Below are positions 8,224 to 18,466 of a DNA stretch of 64,000 nt, piece by piece. The notes under the pieces are model-generated. The model had not been told where the DNA came from. It ran no database searches and worked only from the letters and a program-made list of their open reading frames with translations. The DNA lies in the NCBI GenBank assembly GCA_947471985.1, contig CANIZL010000008.1, forward strand, positions 35,339 through 99,338. Direction: 5' to 3'. Origin of the DNA: Verrucomicrobiota bacterium. GTDB taxonomy: Bacteria > Verrucomicrobiota > Verrucomicrobiia > Limisphaerales > UBA9464. Position numbers and translations under genes: made by a program. Position 1 is the stretch's first letter. Each line of letters opens with the position of its first letter.

Positions 8224-9699
8224 TCAGGCGAGGATCTCTTTCACCACGCGGGCTTCTTCCACGCCGGTCAGCCGTTGGTCCAATCCCTGAAATCGATGGC
8301 TGAATCGGCGATGATCAATGCCCAGACAATGCAGGATCGTCGCGTTGATCTGGTTCACGTGCACCGGGTTCTCGGTGATGTTGTAACTGTAATCATCCGT
8401 CGCCCCGTAAACCGTGCCCGGCTTCACGCCACCTCCCGCCATCCACATGCAGAAGTTCCGCGGATGATGGTCCCGGCCGTAGTTGTCCTTGGTGAGCGTG
8501 CCCTGCGAATACACCGTGCGACCAAATTCCCCGCCCCAGACCACCAGCGTGTCGTCCAGCAGCCCCCGCTGCCGCAGATCGCGGATCAACGCGCCGATGG
8601 GTTGGTCCGTATCCAGGCACTGATTGCGCAGGGCGGTGGGCAGATTGTCGTGCTGATCCCAGCCGCGATGCAACAACTGCACCACGCGCACGCCTCGTTC
8701 GATCAAGCGCCGGGCCAATAACGCGGATTGCGCAAAGGAACCGCCCCGCTTCACGTCGGGACCGTACATCTCCAAAGTGGCGGCGGATTCGCCCGACAGA
8801 TCCGTGAGCTCCGGCACGCTGGCCTGCATTCGGAACGCCATTTCGTACTGCGCAATGCGCGTCTGGATATCCGGATCGCCCAACCGCTCGTAGCTCTGTT
8901 GGTTCAACTGGTTCAGGGCGTCGAGCATCGTGCGCCGATCCGTGGTCTCGATCCCGGGCGGATTGGGCAGATACAGCACCGGATCCCCCGCCCCGCGCAG
9001 CGCCACGCCACTGCATCGACCCGGCAGAAAACCGCTGCCCCACATCCGATGATAGAGCGCCTGGCCGTTGCCCGTGCTCGGGAAGGTCGGGGTGAAAACC
9101 ACAAACGCCGGCAGGTTGTTGCTTTCACTGCCCAGTCCGTACGCCAGCCACGAACCAATGCTGGCCTTGCCGGGGATCTCCGAGCCCGTCATGACAAACG
9201 TGCAGGCCGGATCATGATTGATGGCGTTGGTGAACACGCTGCGCACCACCGCAATTTCGTCCACGACCCCGGCCGTGTGCGGCAGCAGTTCGCTCACCCA
9301 CGTGCCGCTGCGACCGTGCTGCGCGAAGGCAAATTTGGACGGCGCCACCGGGAACCGTTTCTGCCCGCTGGTCATCGTGCTCAATCGCTGCGCGTGGCGA
9401 ATCGAGTCCGGCAAATCCTCGTCGAAGCGGGATCGCAGGCCGGGTTTGTAATCCCAGAGATCAATCTGCGACGGCGCGCCGTTCATGTGCAGATAAATCA
9501 GACGCTTGGCGCGTGGGGCGAAGTGCGGGAAGCCCGGCAGAGGTGGATGCACCCGTTCCGCCGCAACGGCCGGTGCCGCGTCGCCCCACCCCCGACCGGC
9601 CAGCAGGCCACCGAGCGCGATGGAGCCCAAGCGCAGTCCCGTTGTGCCGAAGAATTGCCGGCGCGTCTGCTGTACGTGGTATTCTAAAAGTGGATCCAT
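8224..9699 (-). CDS. DUF1501 Tat-exported protein
   Basis: The 491-residue protein starts at the ATG at 9699 and carries a twin-arginine signal ([20 protein letters not shown]). The rest follows the DUF1501 pattern: [23 protein letters not shown] early, a central WLAYGLGSE region, and a C-terminal [10 protein letters not shown] and [18 protein letters not shown], which resemble the metal-site segments of sulfatase/alkaline-phosphatase-fold enzymes. The substrate is unknown. It follows the PSCyt1-DUF1553 gene with a 24-bp gap; this pairing recurs throughout Planctomycetota and Verrucomicrobiota and suggests a two-component exported system. Confidence 0.92.
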   Translation of the reverse strand: MDPLLEYHVQQTRRQFFGTTGLRLGSIALGGLLAGRGWGDAAPAVAAERVHPPLPGFPHFAPRAKRLIYLHMNGAPSQIDLWDYKPGLRSRFDEDLPDSIRHAQRLSTMTSGQKRFPVAPSKFAFAQHGRSGTWVSELLPHTAGVVDEIAVVRSVFTNAINHDPACTFVMTGSEIPGKASIGSWLAYGLGSESNNLPAFVVFTPTFPSTGNGQALYHRMWGSGFLPGRCSGVALRGAGDPVLYLPNPPGIETTDRRTMLDALNQLNQQSYERLGDPDIQTRIAQYEMAFRMQASVPELTDLSGESAATLEMYGPDVKRGGSFAQSALLARRLIERGVRVVQLLHRGWDQHDNLPTALRNQCLDTDQPIGALIRDLRQRGLLDDTLVVWGGEFGRTVYSQGTLTKDNYGRDHHPRNFCMWMAGGGVKPGTVYGATDDYSYNITENPVHVNQINATILHCLGIDHRRFSHRFQGLDQRLTGVEEARVVKEILA

Positions 9700-9723
9700 A
9701 ATCAAAAAAGCCCGCCGAAGGGC

Positions 9724-12700
9724 TCAGTTGCGCGTGACGGTTTCATCGAGATTCAAGAGCAGGTTCGCGGTCAGGGTGTAGGCCGCGAGTTCGGACGCCG
9801 GCAGATCCGCGCGCGTCCGGGAGTCCCCGAAGGCGAGCAGCTTCTCCGCCGCCGCGGGTTCGCGTTCGTAGCGGATCAAATGACGCTCCAAGGCGCCGGA
9901 CAGGGTTTGCAGTTCACGGGCATCGGGCTCCCGGGCGAGCACCAGCCGGAAACCAAACCGCAGCCGCTGCTCCCGCGTCCCGCCACCCACGGTCAGCATG
10001 CGTTGCGCCAGATGCCGCGCCGCCTCCACATACTGGACATCGTTGAGCAATTGCAGCGCCTGCAGGGGCGTGTTGCTGCGTTCACGGCGGGTGCAGGATT
10101 GCTCCCGGTTCGGCGCGTCAAACGCCGCCATGAACGGCGGGGGAGCCGTCCGTTTGAAAAACGTGTAGAGGCTGCGCCGGTACAACGCCGCCCCCATATC
10201 CTGCCGATAGTCCCGGGTGTTCGATCCCACAAAACCCACCGGTTCCCAGATGTTCGGCGGCTGATACGGCTTCACCCCGCGTCCGCCGGGCGTCAAATCC
10301 ATGAGGCCGGCCACAAACAAGGCCTGGTCGCGGATTTGCTCCGCCTCCAGCCGGAACCGCGGACCGCGGGCCAGCAGCCGGTTCTCCGGATCGCGTTGCC
10401 AGAGTTCCGGCGTCACCCGGGACGACTGCCGGTACGCCGCCGAGGTCACCAAAAGGCGCACCAATCGCTTCACATCCCAGCCGGTTTCCCGAAATTCGAC
10501 GGCCAGCCAGTCCAGCAACTCCGGGTGGCTGGGGGCTTGTCCCTGCGTTCCAAAATCCTCCGTCGTCTTCACCAATCCCACCCCGAAAAATTGGAGCCAG
10601 ATCCGGTTCACAAACACCCGCGACGTCAGCGGGTGCTCGGCACTTACCAGCCAGCGGGCCAGGTCCAAACGGCTCGCGTTGGTCCCCGCCGCGTGCAGCG
10701 GCGGAAACGCCGCCGGCACGTCGCGGGTCACCTTTTCCCCCGGCCGATCATACTGCCCGCGTTGCATCACAAAACTCTCCCGAGGTTTCTCCAGGTCCCG
10801 CCAGACAAGCGAATGCGGAATACCGTCCTCGTAGGCGGTCCGTTCCTGCCGCACCTTGGCGACCTCCTGCAAAAGCGGATCGAACACCGATCGCGACCCC
10901 GCATGCACCCGGGTCAGAAAATGCTCCCGCAATTGCTGCACCTGGGCGGCAGTGCGTTCGGTGGGTTTCGTGTTCTTGAAGATCCGGCGCACCTCCTCCG
11001 GCAATTCCCCCGGCTCCTTGCCCTCATACCCCTGACGCCACGCGGCGAAGGAATGCCGCGGGTCCGCCGCCGGATCCACCCGTCCTGTCGCCCCGAGTTG
11101 ATCCCACGTCACCCGTCCATCCATTTGGGTGCAGGCAAAGGCCTTCACTCGGTCGCCCGCCCGTAACCCTACCGTCTCCGCCGCCACTTCCAGGCGCACC
11201 CAGCGTCCGGTCGCCGGCAACGGTCCAATAATGGCCCGGCTCGGCTGACCCTTTTCACCCCACGGCACGCCGTCGGCCTCGCCCCAGACAGCGCGGTGCT
11301 CCCAATTGTCGCGATTCCATTGCAGCATGATCGTCCGCGGCGGGTTCGCCGGATCGAGATACACCTGCACGAAAAACCGGGCGTTGAGCCCCAGCGTGAA
11401 GCCTTCGCCCGTGGCTTCAAACACGTCCTGCACCACCCCTTTGCCTTCCCGCTGCAACGCCTTCGCCCCGGCAAAAACCACGCCGTGTGCCACATCCACC
11501 CAGGTGGGATTTGAATCCGTCTTGAATCCGGTGGGAATGCCCTCGTCGAGCCAGATCACCGACTCGTCCCGGGCCGGCGGGCGCGGCTGCTGCTCCGCCG
11601 GATCCACATAAGCCACTCCGGCCACCGCCGCCTCGACCCGACTTTCCGCCGCGCCCAACCGGGTCGCGAATTCGGCCAACCGGGATTCATCCTCCGCCCG
11701 TTTGATCTGCACCGTCGGCGCCGTCCGCAAAATGTTCCCGTCCATCGCGGGATCCGCCGCACTGTTGAAAAACGCGTACAACGAATAGAATTCCTTGGTC
11801 GAAATCGGATCAAACTTGTGGTCATGGCACATCGCACATCCGGCGGTCAGTCCCAGCCACGCCTGCGCCACAGTACTCGTGCGATCCACCGCGTAGCGGA
11901 AAAGACATTCGGCATCGATCGATCCGCCCTCGCCGGTGGTGACGTTGCAGCGATTGAATCCGGTGGCAATCAACTGCCCAACGGTCGGTTCCGGTAACAG
12001 GTCCCCGGCGAGCTGTTCGATGGTGAACTGGTCGAAAGGCAGATTGCGATTAAACGCTCCGACGACCCAATCCCGATACGGCCACATCTGCCGTTCGTTG
12101 TCGAGATGCATGCCGTGGGTGTCCGCATACCGGGCCACATCCAGCCAGTGCCGCGCCAATTGCTCGCCGTAGTGCGGCGACCGCAGCAGCCGGTCGACCA
12201 GCCGATCATACGCATCGGGCGCGCCATCCCGCACAAACGCATCCACCTCCGTCGGCGTCGGCGGCAGCCCCGTGAGGTCAAAGGAAAGACGGCGAATCAA
12301 GGTCCAGCGATCCGCTTCGGGCGCGGGCACCAGATGTTCCGCCGCGAGCCGGGCCGTTACGAACCGGTCCACGGGATGGTTCCCGGCAATTCCCGCCGGC
12401 AGCGGCGCCTTCACCGGGGCGGTAAAGGACCAGTGCGGCTCGTAGCGCGCGCCCGATTCAATCCACTGGCGGAGTTTCCCCCGCTGATCCGGGGTCAGCG
12501 TCCGCCCGGTATCCGGGGGCGGCATGACCTGCTCGGGGTCCGCAGAATTGATCCGCTGCCAGACCTCGCTGGCCGCAATCTGGCCGGGTTTCAGGGCCAC
12601 CCGACCCGCGGCGTTGGTCTGCGTGGCACCCTCCACGGTATCCAGACGCAGTTTCCCTTTGCGATGTCCGGCGTCCGAGCCGTGGCAGGAAAAGCAATTG

Positions 12701-12837
12701 TCCGCCAACAACGGACGGATGTCGCGATTGAAGCGGACCCCATCCGGCGCGGCGGCGGCCAAGGCCACCACCCACTGGACGACGACCCAACCCGACAAGA
12801 CTCCCCGAAGCATGGGGGGACAGACGCGGCGGAACAT
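9724..12837 (-). CDS. PSCyt1-DUF1549-DUF1553 exported c-type cytochrome
   Basis: The protein is about 1,037 residues with an N-terminal hydrophobic signal. A planctomycete-type cytochrome domain follows with one CxxCH haem site (C48, C51, H52). Next come DUF1549 (PVDRFVTARLAAE through YGEQLARHWLDVARYADTHG), a middle region likely to be a carbohydrate-binding-like fold, and DUF1553 near the C-terminus (LARWLVSAEHPLTSRVFVNR, SNTPLQALQLLND). It is probably periplasmic; its function is not established. The start is uncertain between ATGs at 12837 and 12813, the latter giving the tighter signal peptide. It is probably co-transcribed with the DUF1501 gene. Confidence 0.9.
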   Translation of the reverse strand: MFRRVCPPMLRGVLSGWVVVQWVVALAAAAPDGVRFNRDIRPLLADNCFSCHGSDAGHRKGKLRLDTVEGATQTNAAGRVALKPGQIAASEVWQRINSADPEQVMPPPDTGRTLTPDQRGKLRQWIESGARYEPHWSFTAPVKAPLPAGIAGNHPVDRFVTARLAAEHLVPAPEADRWTLIRRLSFDLTGLPPTPTEVDAFVRDGAPDAYDRLVDRLLRSPHYGEQLARHWLDVARYADTHGMHLDNERQMWPYRDWVVGAFNRNLPFDQFTIEQLAGDLLPEPTVGQLIATGFNRCNVTTGEGGSIDAECLFRYAVDRTSTVAQAWLGLTAGCAMCHDHKFDPISTKEFYSLYAFFNSAADPAMDGNILRTAPTVQIKRAEDESRLAEFATRLGAAESRVEAAVAGVAYVDPAEQQPRPPARDESVIWLDEGIPTGFKTDSNPTWVDVAHGVVFAGAKALQREGKGVVQDVFEATGEGFTLGLNARFFVQVYLDPANPPRTIMLQWNRDNWEHRAVWGEADGVPWGEKGQPSRAIIGPLPATGRWVRLEVAAETVGLRAGDRVKAFACTQMDGRVTWDQLGATGRVDPAADPRHSFAAWRQGYEGKEPGELPEEVRRIFKNTKPTERTAAQVQQLREHFLTRVHAGSRSVFDPLLQEVAKVRQERTAYEDGIPHSLVWRDLEKPRESFVMQRGQYDRPGEKVTRDVPAAFPPLHAAGTNASRLDLARWLVSAEHPLTSRVFVNRIWLQFFGVGLVKTTEDFGTQGQAPSHPELLDWLAVEFRETGWDVKRLVRLLVTSAAYRQSSRVTPELWQRDPENRLLARGPRFRLEAEQIRDQALFVAGLMDLTPGGRGVKPYQPPNIWEPVGFVGSNTRDYRQDMGAALYRRSLYTFFKRTAPPPFMAAFDAPNREQSCTRRERSNTPLQALQLLNDVQYVEAARHLAQRMLTVGGGTREQRLRFGFRLVLAREPDARELQTLSGALERHLIRYEREPAAAEKLLAFGDSRTRADLPASELAAYTLTANLLLNLDETVTRN

Positions 12838-12933
12838 GTCCGTATTCTTGGCGGATTGCGGCCAGTGGCAAACCGCAGGCACCGGAAGATTTTCCCGGCG
12901 CACCGGACGGAGAACCCAAAACCGGAACGAACT

Positions 12934-13449
12934 TCAGATCTCCAAGCTGGTGACCTTCAGGGCCGTCACCAATCGATCCAACAAGGGTTGCTGCGCCATT
13001 TTCAACTTCTGCTTGGCGGCATGCACGGAGAAAAATCCGACGGCATCGATCTCCGGCCAGCGCGCCCAACGCCCCGAACCAGCCGGCCATTCCACTTCGA
13101 TCTCATTGCTCCACAACGGACGTCCCACCTCCCAATCGCCCTCAAACGCCCACGCGTGCACGGTCTTGCCCCCCTTTTGCTTGATGGATCCCAAGGCCAT
13201 GTAGGGCCCTTGGGGACGGAGTCCGACTTCCTCTTCAAACTCCCGCACGGCCGCCGCAAAGGGCTCCTCGCCGGGCTCCAGCTCGCCTTTGGGAATGGTC
13301 CAGATATCCACGTCCTTCCCGGGGAACCACGGTCCCCCCGGGTGCGCGATAAACACCTCCAGCTCGCCCTCTGCCGTATGACGATACATCAGCAGCCCCG
13401 CGCTGACGCGGGGACGGTGGGGACGATGACCTGTGCGGTGAACCGGCAT
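12934..13449 (-). CDS. NUDIX hydrolase
   Basis: This 171-residue protein has a complete Nudix box: Gly in GELEPGEEPFAAA followed by REFEEEVGL, matching Gx5Ex7REUxEExGU. The surrounding WTIPKGELEPGEE and the early SAGLLMYR strand resemble the diadenosine-tetraphosphate/bacterial NUDT2-like branch, including the KGE-type sequence before the box. The likely substrate is a nucleoside diphosphate linked to another moiety, but it cannot be pinned down. It is transcribed in the same direction as the cytochrome gene that follows 96 bp away and is divergent from the protease-like gene. Confidence 0.9.
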   Translation of the reverse strand: MPVHRTGHRPHRPRVSAGLLMYRHTAEGELEVFIAHPGGPWFPGKDVDIWTIPKGELEPGEEPFAAAVREFEEEVGLRPQGPYMALGSIKQKGGKTVHAWAFEGDWEVGRPLWSNEIEVEWPAGSGRWARWPEIDAVGFFSVHAAKQKLKMAQQPLLDRLVTALKVTSLEI

Positions 13450-13604
13450 TTTTCCTCAATTCAAGCAATTTGCTTAGTTCGTACTTGCGACGAAAGTCTA
13501 CGCGGATACCCTCAGTGGCGTTCTCGTTAACTCCCGACCAACAGTGAGGCTATTCATAAACCGAATGGGCGGGCTGTTGCAATCAGGAAGACAAGGTACC
13601 GATC

Positions 13605-14687
13605 ATGAAATTACCGGCTCTCGACAATGATTTCTGCCGTTGGAGCAAGGGATTGCTCCTCCTCGGCCTCTGCCTGCCCAACGCCCACGCAGTCATCCTC
13701 TACAGTACGGGCGACCCATCCGCCAACACCACTGCCCCCACCGGGCCACTGGCCAACTCGGGGTGGCAGTACGAGAACACCTTCCTCAGCTACACCGGCT
13801 ACCCGATCTCGCCCGACTCCTTCGTGGTCTCCAAACACATCGTTGGCTCCTACCACCAGGGCTCCACGGGCGGCACCACGTTCACGTACATGGGGGTCAC
13901 CTATGACACCGTCGGACGCTACGACGACCCGAGTGGCGGCGATCTCACGGTACTGAAAATCAACCCGGCCGCACCCGCCGGCGCTTTCCCGTCGTTCGTC
14001 CCGCTCTATCGCAAGAACGACGAAACAGGACAGAACTTCGTGGTCCTGGGTCGGGGCTTGGAACGAGGCGCCGCGGTCAACATCCCCGCCGATGGCACAA
14101 CCGCGGGAAGTCCCAACGGCACCCTGCGAGGTTGGGAGTGGGGCGGCAATTCCGGCGTCCAACGCTGGGGGGAAAACACCGTGGACGCCATCGGCATCGC
14201 CAATAGCCCCGGCGTGCACGAGGAATTCCTGCTCGCCACCTTCACCCCGCCCGCCCAGGGCGGATTGCCCAATGAGGCCACTCTGGCCGCCGGGGATTCC
14301 AGCGGCGGCGTGTTTATCAAGGATACGGCCGACGGTATCTGGAAACTCGCCGCGCTGAACACGGGCGTGGTCGCCAGCTTCAGCACCACTTCCGGCGGCG
14401 CCGCCGTCAACATGGCGTTGATTGACGCCGGCGGTCTATTCGTCGGACCCAATCAGTTGCAGGATACCACCGGTCTGGATCTGTTTTTCAACGCGGCCTT
14501 TCAATCCACGACCCTTTTCGACCCGAACCTTAAAACGCCGGTCGTCAGCCTGCACACCCGGATCTCCTCCCTGACGACCTGGCTGGATTCGGTCACCGTA
14601 CCGGAATCCGCGCCGTCGCCTGCCCTGCTGGGCGCCGCCTTGCTCGTCGGGGCTGGGTGGCTCGTCCGCCGCCAACGCGCCGCGTAA
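13605..14687 (+). CDS. Exported trypsin-like protein with PEP-CTERM-like tail
   Basis: The 360-residue protein has a signal peptide (to about residue 29, ending NAHA). It also has a C-terminal sorting-like tail: a short Pro/Ser segment (PESAPSPALL), a hydrophobic helix and a final RRQRAA. A candidate S1 catalytic triad is visible in correct order: H78 in SKHIVG, D113 in GGDLTVLKI and S233 in the GDSSGG motif, although overall similarity to trypsins is weak. Such proteins in Verrucomicrobiota are probably exported and anchored or released by an exosortase-type system. No exosortase gene lies in this window. Proteolytic activity is inferred, not shown. Confidence 0.7.
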   Translation: MKLPALDNDFCRWSKGLLLLGLCLPNAHAVILYSTGDPSANTTAPTGPLANSGWQYENTFLSYTGYPISPDSFVVSKHIVGSYHQGSTGGTTFTYMGVTYDTVGRYDDPSGGDLTVLKINPAAPAGAFPSFVPLYRKNDETGQNFVVLGRGLERGAAVNIPADGTTAGSPNGTLRGWEWGGNSGVQRWGENTVDAIGIANSPGVHEEFLLATFTPPAQGGLPNEATLAAGDSSGGVFIKDTADGIWKLAALNTGVVASFSTTSGGAAVNMALIDAGGLFVGPNQLQDTTGLDLFFNAAFQSTTLFDPNLKTPVVSLHTRISSLTTWLDSVTVPESAPSPALLGAALLVGAGWLVRRQRAA

Positions 14688-14809
14688 ACCGAGCCGGTTC
14701 GTCCGGACCGCTCGATCCCCCCACGCCCCACGCCCCACAAGGTCCAGCAACCCCGCTCGGGTTTCGGTTGGCTGAACGACCCCGGGGGCGTCACTGTCCG
14801 CCCTCAATT

Positions 14810-16147
14810 ATGGAGCAAGTGAATCTGGGACTCATCGGTGGCGGTACAGTCGGCGGGGGCGTGTTTCAAGCCCTCGCCCGGCATGGGGACCTCCTCGCCC
14901 AACGCCTCGGCACACGTCTGAACCTGACGCGGGTCGCCGTCCGCGATCTCCAGAAGGCCCGCTCCACGCCCTTTCCCGCGTCGATCCTCACCACCGACTG
15001 GCGCAGCATCGTCCAGGATCCACAGATCGACGTCGTCATTGAACTTATGGGCGGCACCACCACGGCGCGCGACGTGGTCCGGGCGGCCTTGATCGCCGGC
15101 AAGCCGGTCGTCACCGCCAACAAGGCCCTGCTCTCCGCGCACGGTCCGGAACTGTTCGCCCTGGCCGCCCAACACCACGTCAACCTCTACTACGAGGCCT
15201 CCGTGGCCGGCGGCATCCCGATCATCAAGGTCCTGCGCGAATCGTTCGCCGGCAACCGCATCACCCGCCTCGCCGGCATCGTCAACGGCACCTGCAATTA
15301 CATCCTCACCCGCATGAAGCTGGAGGGGGCGGATTTCCAGGCGGTCCTCGCCGATGCCCAACGCCTCGGTTACGCGGAAGCCGAACCCAGCCTGGACATC
15401 GACGGTCATGACGCCGCCCATAAGACCGGCATCCTGGCCAGCCTCGCGCATGGCTTCTGGGTGAAGCCCGAACAAATCCACACGGAGGGCATCCGGCACA
15501 TCGATGCCCTCGACATCCGCTTCGCCACCCAGCTGGGTTATACCATCAAGCTGCTGGGTATCGTGAAGGACTTGGGCACGAAGGGCCGTGGCCCCAGTGC
15601 CACCCGCGGAATTCAGGTCGCCGTGTACCCCGCGCTCGTACCGAATACGCACGTGCTGGCATCGGTGAACTACGCGTTCAACGCGATCAGCCTGCGCGGC
15701 GATATCGTGGGCGATACGCTCTTCTACGGCCGCGGCGCCGGCCAGGATCCCACCGCCAGCTCCGTCCTCAGTGATCTGGCCGATGCCGCTCTGGACCTCC
15801 GCCACGGCTGTCATCAGCGCGTGCCCGCTTTCACTCCGTGCGGCGGCAGCCGCGGTCCCGCGTGCCGGGTGGTGCCCATGGAGGAGGTCGTGTCCCGGTA
15901 TTACCTCCGCCTCAGCGTTGTCGATAAGCCCGGCGTGTTCGCCAAGGTGGCCGCCTTGTTGGCGGCGGCGAAGATTGGAATTTCCTCGGTCATCCAACCC
16001 GAGGGTCACGTCGGTGAGACGGTGCCCGTCATCCTGATGATCCACGATGCCCCCAACCGCGCCATGCAGGCGGCCTTGGCGCGCATCGCCAAACTGGGCT
16101 TTGTCAAAGCCCCGCCCGTGCTCCTGCGCGTGGAAACGCTCGAATAA
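14810..16147 (+). CDS. hom: Homoserine dehydrogenase
   Basis: This 445-residue monofunctional enzyme catalyses NAD(P)H reduction of aspartate semialdehyde to homoserine for threonine and methionine synthesis. The N-terminal Rossmann motif GLIGGGTVGGGV (about residues 7-18), the TANKALL block with the catalytic-region Lys, the EASVAGGIPII segment and GIVNGTCNYILT are all present. A C-terminal ACT domain (from YYLRLSVVDKPGVFAKVA, about residue 363) suggests amino-acid feedback control. The ATG at 14810 is chosen because the Rossmann strand starts five residues later; in-frame upstream sequence is proline/arginine-rich. The oxidoreductase gene starts 24 bp downstream and may be co-transcribed. 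Confidence 0.95.
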   Translation: MEQVNLGLIGGGTVGGGVFQALARHGDLLAQRLGTRLNLTRVAVRDLQKARSTPFPASILTTDWRSIVQDPQIDVVIELMGGTTTARDVVRAALIAGKPVVTANKALLSAHGPELFALAAQHHVNLYYEASVAGGIPIIKVLRESFAGNRITRLAGIVNGTCNYILTRMKLEGADFQAVLADAQRLGYAEAEPSLDIDGHDAAHKTGILASLAHGFWVKPEQIHTEGIRHIDALDIRFATQLGYTIKLLGIVKDLGTKGRGPSATRGIQVAVYPALVPNTHVLASVNYAFNAISLRGDIVGDTLFYGRGAGQDPTASSVLSDLADAALDLRHGCHQRVPAFTPCGGSRGPACRVVPMEEVVSRYYLRLSVVDKPGVFAKVAALLAAAKIGISSVIQPEGHVGETVPVILMIHDAPNRAMQAALARIAKLGFVKAPPVLLRVETLE

Positions 16148-16171
16148 CCCCAACGCCCGAAACCCCGTTCC

Positions 16172-18442
16172 ATGTCCTGTCGCGTCACCACCAGCTTCAC
16201 GGAACGGCTGAGCCAGGCGCTCCCGTTCGGCATCGGCGTCACCAAGCCGAAGCATTTCCGAGACATGCTCGACGTGGTGTGGCAGAACCGCGACAACCTC
16301 GGCTACGCGTGGAAGGTGATCACCCGCGGCGTTTGCGACGGCTGTGCGCTGGGCGTGGCGGGACTGCACGACTGGACCATCACCGGCACCCACTTGTGCA
16401 TGACGCGACTGAATCTGCTCCGGCTCAATACCATGCCGGCGCTCGACATCGCGCGCCTGGCCGATCTCACCGAACTCCGCACCTACGACAACGCCCAATT
16501 GCGGGTCCTCGGCCGCCTGCCCTACCCGCTGCTGCGCGAACACGGGGACCGGGGCTTTCGACGCATCAGCTGGGAGGAAGCCTATCAACGCCAGGCCGTC
16601 CGGATTCGCTCGGCAGATCCCCGTCGCGTGGCCTTCTTCGTGACCGCCCGGGGCGTCACCAACGAGGTCTACTACATGGCCCAGAAAGTGGCGCGCTTTC
16701 TCGGCACCAACCACGTCGATAACGCCGCCCGCCTGTGCCACGCACCCAGCTCAGGCGCCATGAAACACGCCGTCGGCTATGCCGCCAGCACCTGCTCCTA
16801 CCGCGATTGGTATGGCACCGATCTCATCGTCTTCTGGGGCGCCAACCCTTCCAACGATCAACCCGTCACCACGAAGTACCTGCACGAGGCGAAAGCTCTG
16901 GGCACCAAGGTGGCCATCGTGAATCCCTACCTGGAACCCGGCCTGAAACGCTACTGGGTCCCCAGCACGGCCAGCAGCGCCCTCTTCGGCACCGGCATTG
17001 CTGACTGGTGGTTTCCGGTCACCCAAGGCGGCGACATCGCCTTCATCTACGGCGTCCTCAAGGTGCTCGTCGAACGCGATTGGGTGAATCAGGAGTTCAT
17101 CCGGCAACACACCGCGGAATGGCCCTCGATGTTGACGGCCCTGCAGGCGCTGGATTTTCCGACTTTGGAAAAGCAGGCGGGACTGCCCCGCACCGCGATG
17201 GAGGAACTGGCGCAGTTGCTGCACGCTTCGCCCCGCGCCGTCTTTGTCTGGAGCATGGGCATCACCCAGCACGCCTACGGGGGCGACGCCGTCAGCGCCG
17301 TGCTCAATCTCGGATTGGCCATGGGCTACGTGGGTCGGGAAAAAACCGGTCTGATGCCGATCCGCGGCCACAGCTCGGTGCAGGGGGGCGCGGAAATGGG
17401 CTGCTACTCCACGGCCCTGCCCGGCGGCAAACCCATCAACGACGAGAACGTTGCTGCGCTCTCCCGCGAATACGGTTTCCCCGTTCCTTCGTGGCCCGGC
17501 CTTACCGCCGTGGAAATGGTCGAAGCCGCCGCCCGCGACCTACTCGATGTGCTCTACTGTCTGGGCGGCAATTTCCTGCGCACACTGCCCGACCCGGACT
17601 ATGTCGGCGCCGCCATGTCCCGCGTTCCCTTGCGCGTGCATCAGGACATTATTCTCACCGATCAGATGTTCCTGGATCCCCCGCCGGGTGGCGCGGTGCT
17701 GCTGCTGCCGGCGAAAACCCGCTACGAACAGGACGACGGCGGGATCGAAACCACCACGGAACGTCGTATCGCCTTCAGCCCGGAAATTCCCCGGCAGGTC
17801 GGTGAGGCCCGGGCCGAGTGGAAGATCCTGCGGGAGCTCGCCGCCACCACCTATCCCGAACGCGCTGCGTTACTCGGCGGCGAAACCGGGCACGCGTTGC
17901 GCGCGGAAATCGCCCGCGTCGTCCCCTTCTACGACGGTTGCCAAAACCTGAAAAAAACCGGCGACGCCATCCAGTACGGCGGCCCGCGCCTGTGCGACGA
18001 CGGCGCGTTTGCCACCCCGGACGGTCGGGCCCACTTCCGGGCCATCCCGCTGCCGCCGACACCGGTGCCCCGTTTCGGTCCCCACCGGCCATCCACCAAA
18101 CCGGCGGAGCGCACCTTTGTGGTCTCCACCCGGCGCGGAAAACAGTTCAATACGTTGATCTACGCCGAGATTGATCCCCTGACCGGCGCTGCGCGTGACT
18201 CCGTGTTCATCCATCCGGAGGACGCCGCTTCCCTCCACCTCGCCAAGGGCGACCGCATTGCGCTGGTCAACGATGTCGGTCGCTACGAAGGCCGCGTGTT
18301 TCCGGTGCTGATCGCTCCCGGCAATCTCCAGGTCCACTGGCCCGAGGGCAACGGGCTCCTCCGCCGCGGTGTCACGGACCCCGCCAGTGGCGTGCCCGAG
18401 TACAATGCGGAAGTCCGCATCGAACGTCTTCCCGACGTCTGA
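16172..18442 (+). CDS. FdhF/YdeP-family molybdopterin oxidoreductase
   Basis: The 756-residue protein has the FdhF/YdeP layout. A short N-terminal Cys segment (C55, C58, C76) may hold an iron-sulfur cluster but shows only three Cys. The large molybdopterin-binding region follows, and the C-terminal molydopterin dinucleotide-binding domain contains TRRGKQFNTLIY. In the segment NAARLCHAPSSG, C189 aligns with the Sec/Cys that ligates molybdenum in formate dehydrogenase H. YdeP-type proteins are linked to acid resistance and are not proven formate dehydrogenases. No partner subunit or FdhD gene is nearby. Substrate unknown. Confidence 0.85.
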   Translation: MSCRVTTSFTERLSQALPFGIGVTKPKHFRDMLDVVWQNRDNLGYAWKVITRGVCDGCALGVAGLHDWTITGTHLCMTRLNLLRLNTMPALDIARLADLTELRTYDNAQLRVLGRLPYPLLREHGDRGFRRISWEEAYQRQAVRIRSADPRRVAFFVTARGVTNEVYYMAQKVARFLGTNHVDNAARLCHAPSSGAMKHAVGYAASTCSYRDWYGTDLIVFWGANPSNDQPVTTKYLHEAKALGTKVAIVNPYLEPGLKRYWVPSTASSALFGTGIADWWFPVTQGGDIAFIYGVLKVLVERDWVNQEFIRQHTAEWPSMLTALQALDFPTLEKQAGLPRTAMEELAQLLHASPRAVFVWSMGITQHAYGGDAVSAVLNLGLAMGYVGREKTGLMPIRGHSSVQGGAEMGCYSTALPGGKPINDENVAALSREYGFPVPSWPGLTAVEMVEAAARDLLDVLYCLGGNFLRTLPDPDYVGAAMSRVPLRVHQDIILTDQMFLDPPPGGAVLLLPAKTRYEQDDGGIETTTERRIAFSPEIPRQVGEARAEWKILRELAATTYPERAALLGGETGHALRAEIARVVPFYDGCQNLKKTGDAIQYGGPRLCDDGAFATPDGRAHFRAIPLPPTPVPRFGPHRPSTKPAERTFVVSTRRGKQFNTLIYAEIDPLTGAARDSVFIHPEDAASLHLAKGDRIALVNDVGRYEGRVFPVLIAPGNLQVHWPEGNGLLRRGVTDPASGVPEYNAEVRIERLPDV

Positions 18443-18466
18443 CCGCACCGAAGCGGCGTCCGCCGA

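Noticed and set aside
12106..13530. 474-codon plus-strand frame opposite the cytochrome and NUDIX genes
   Set aside because: It spans two minus-strand genes with clear motifs and has only shadow composition.
14804..16741. 645-codon minus-strand frame opposite the homoserine dehydrogenase gene
   Set aside because: Antisense shadow; it runs past the end of hom into the next plus-strand gene and shows no family motif.
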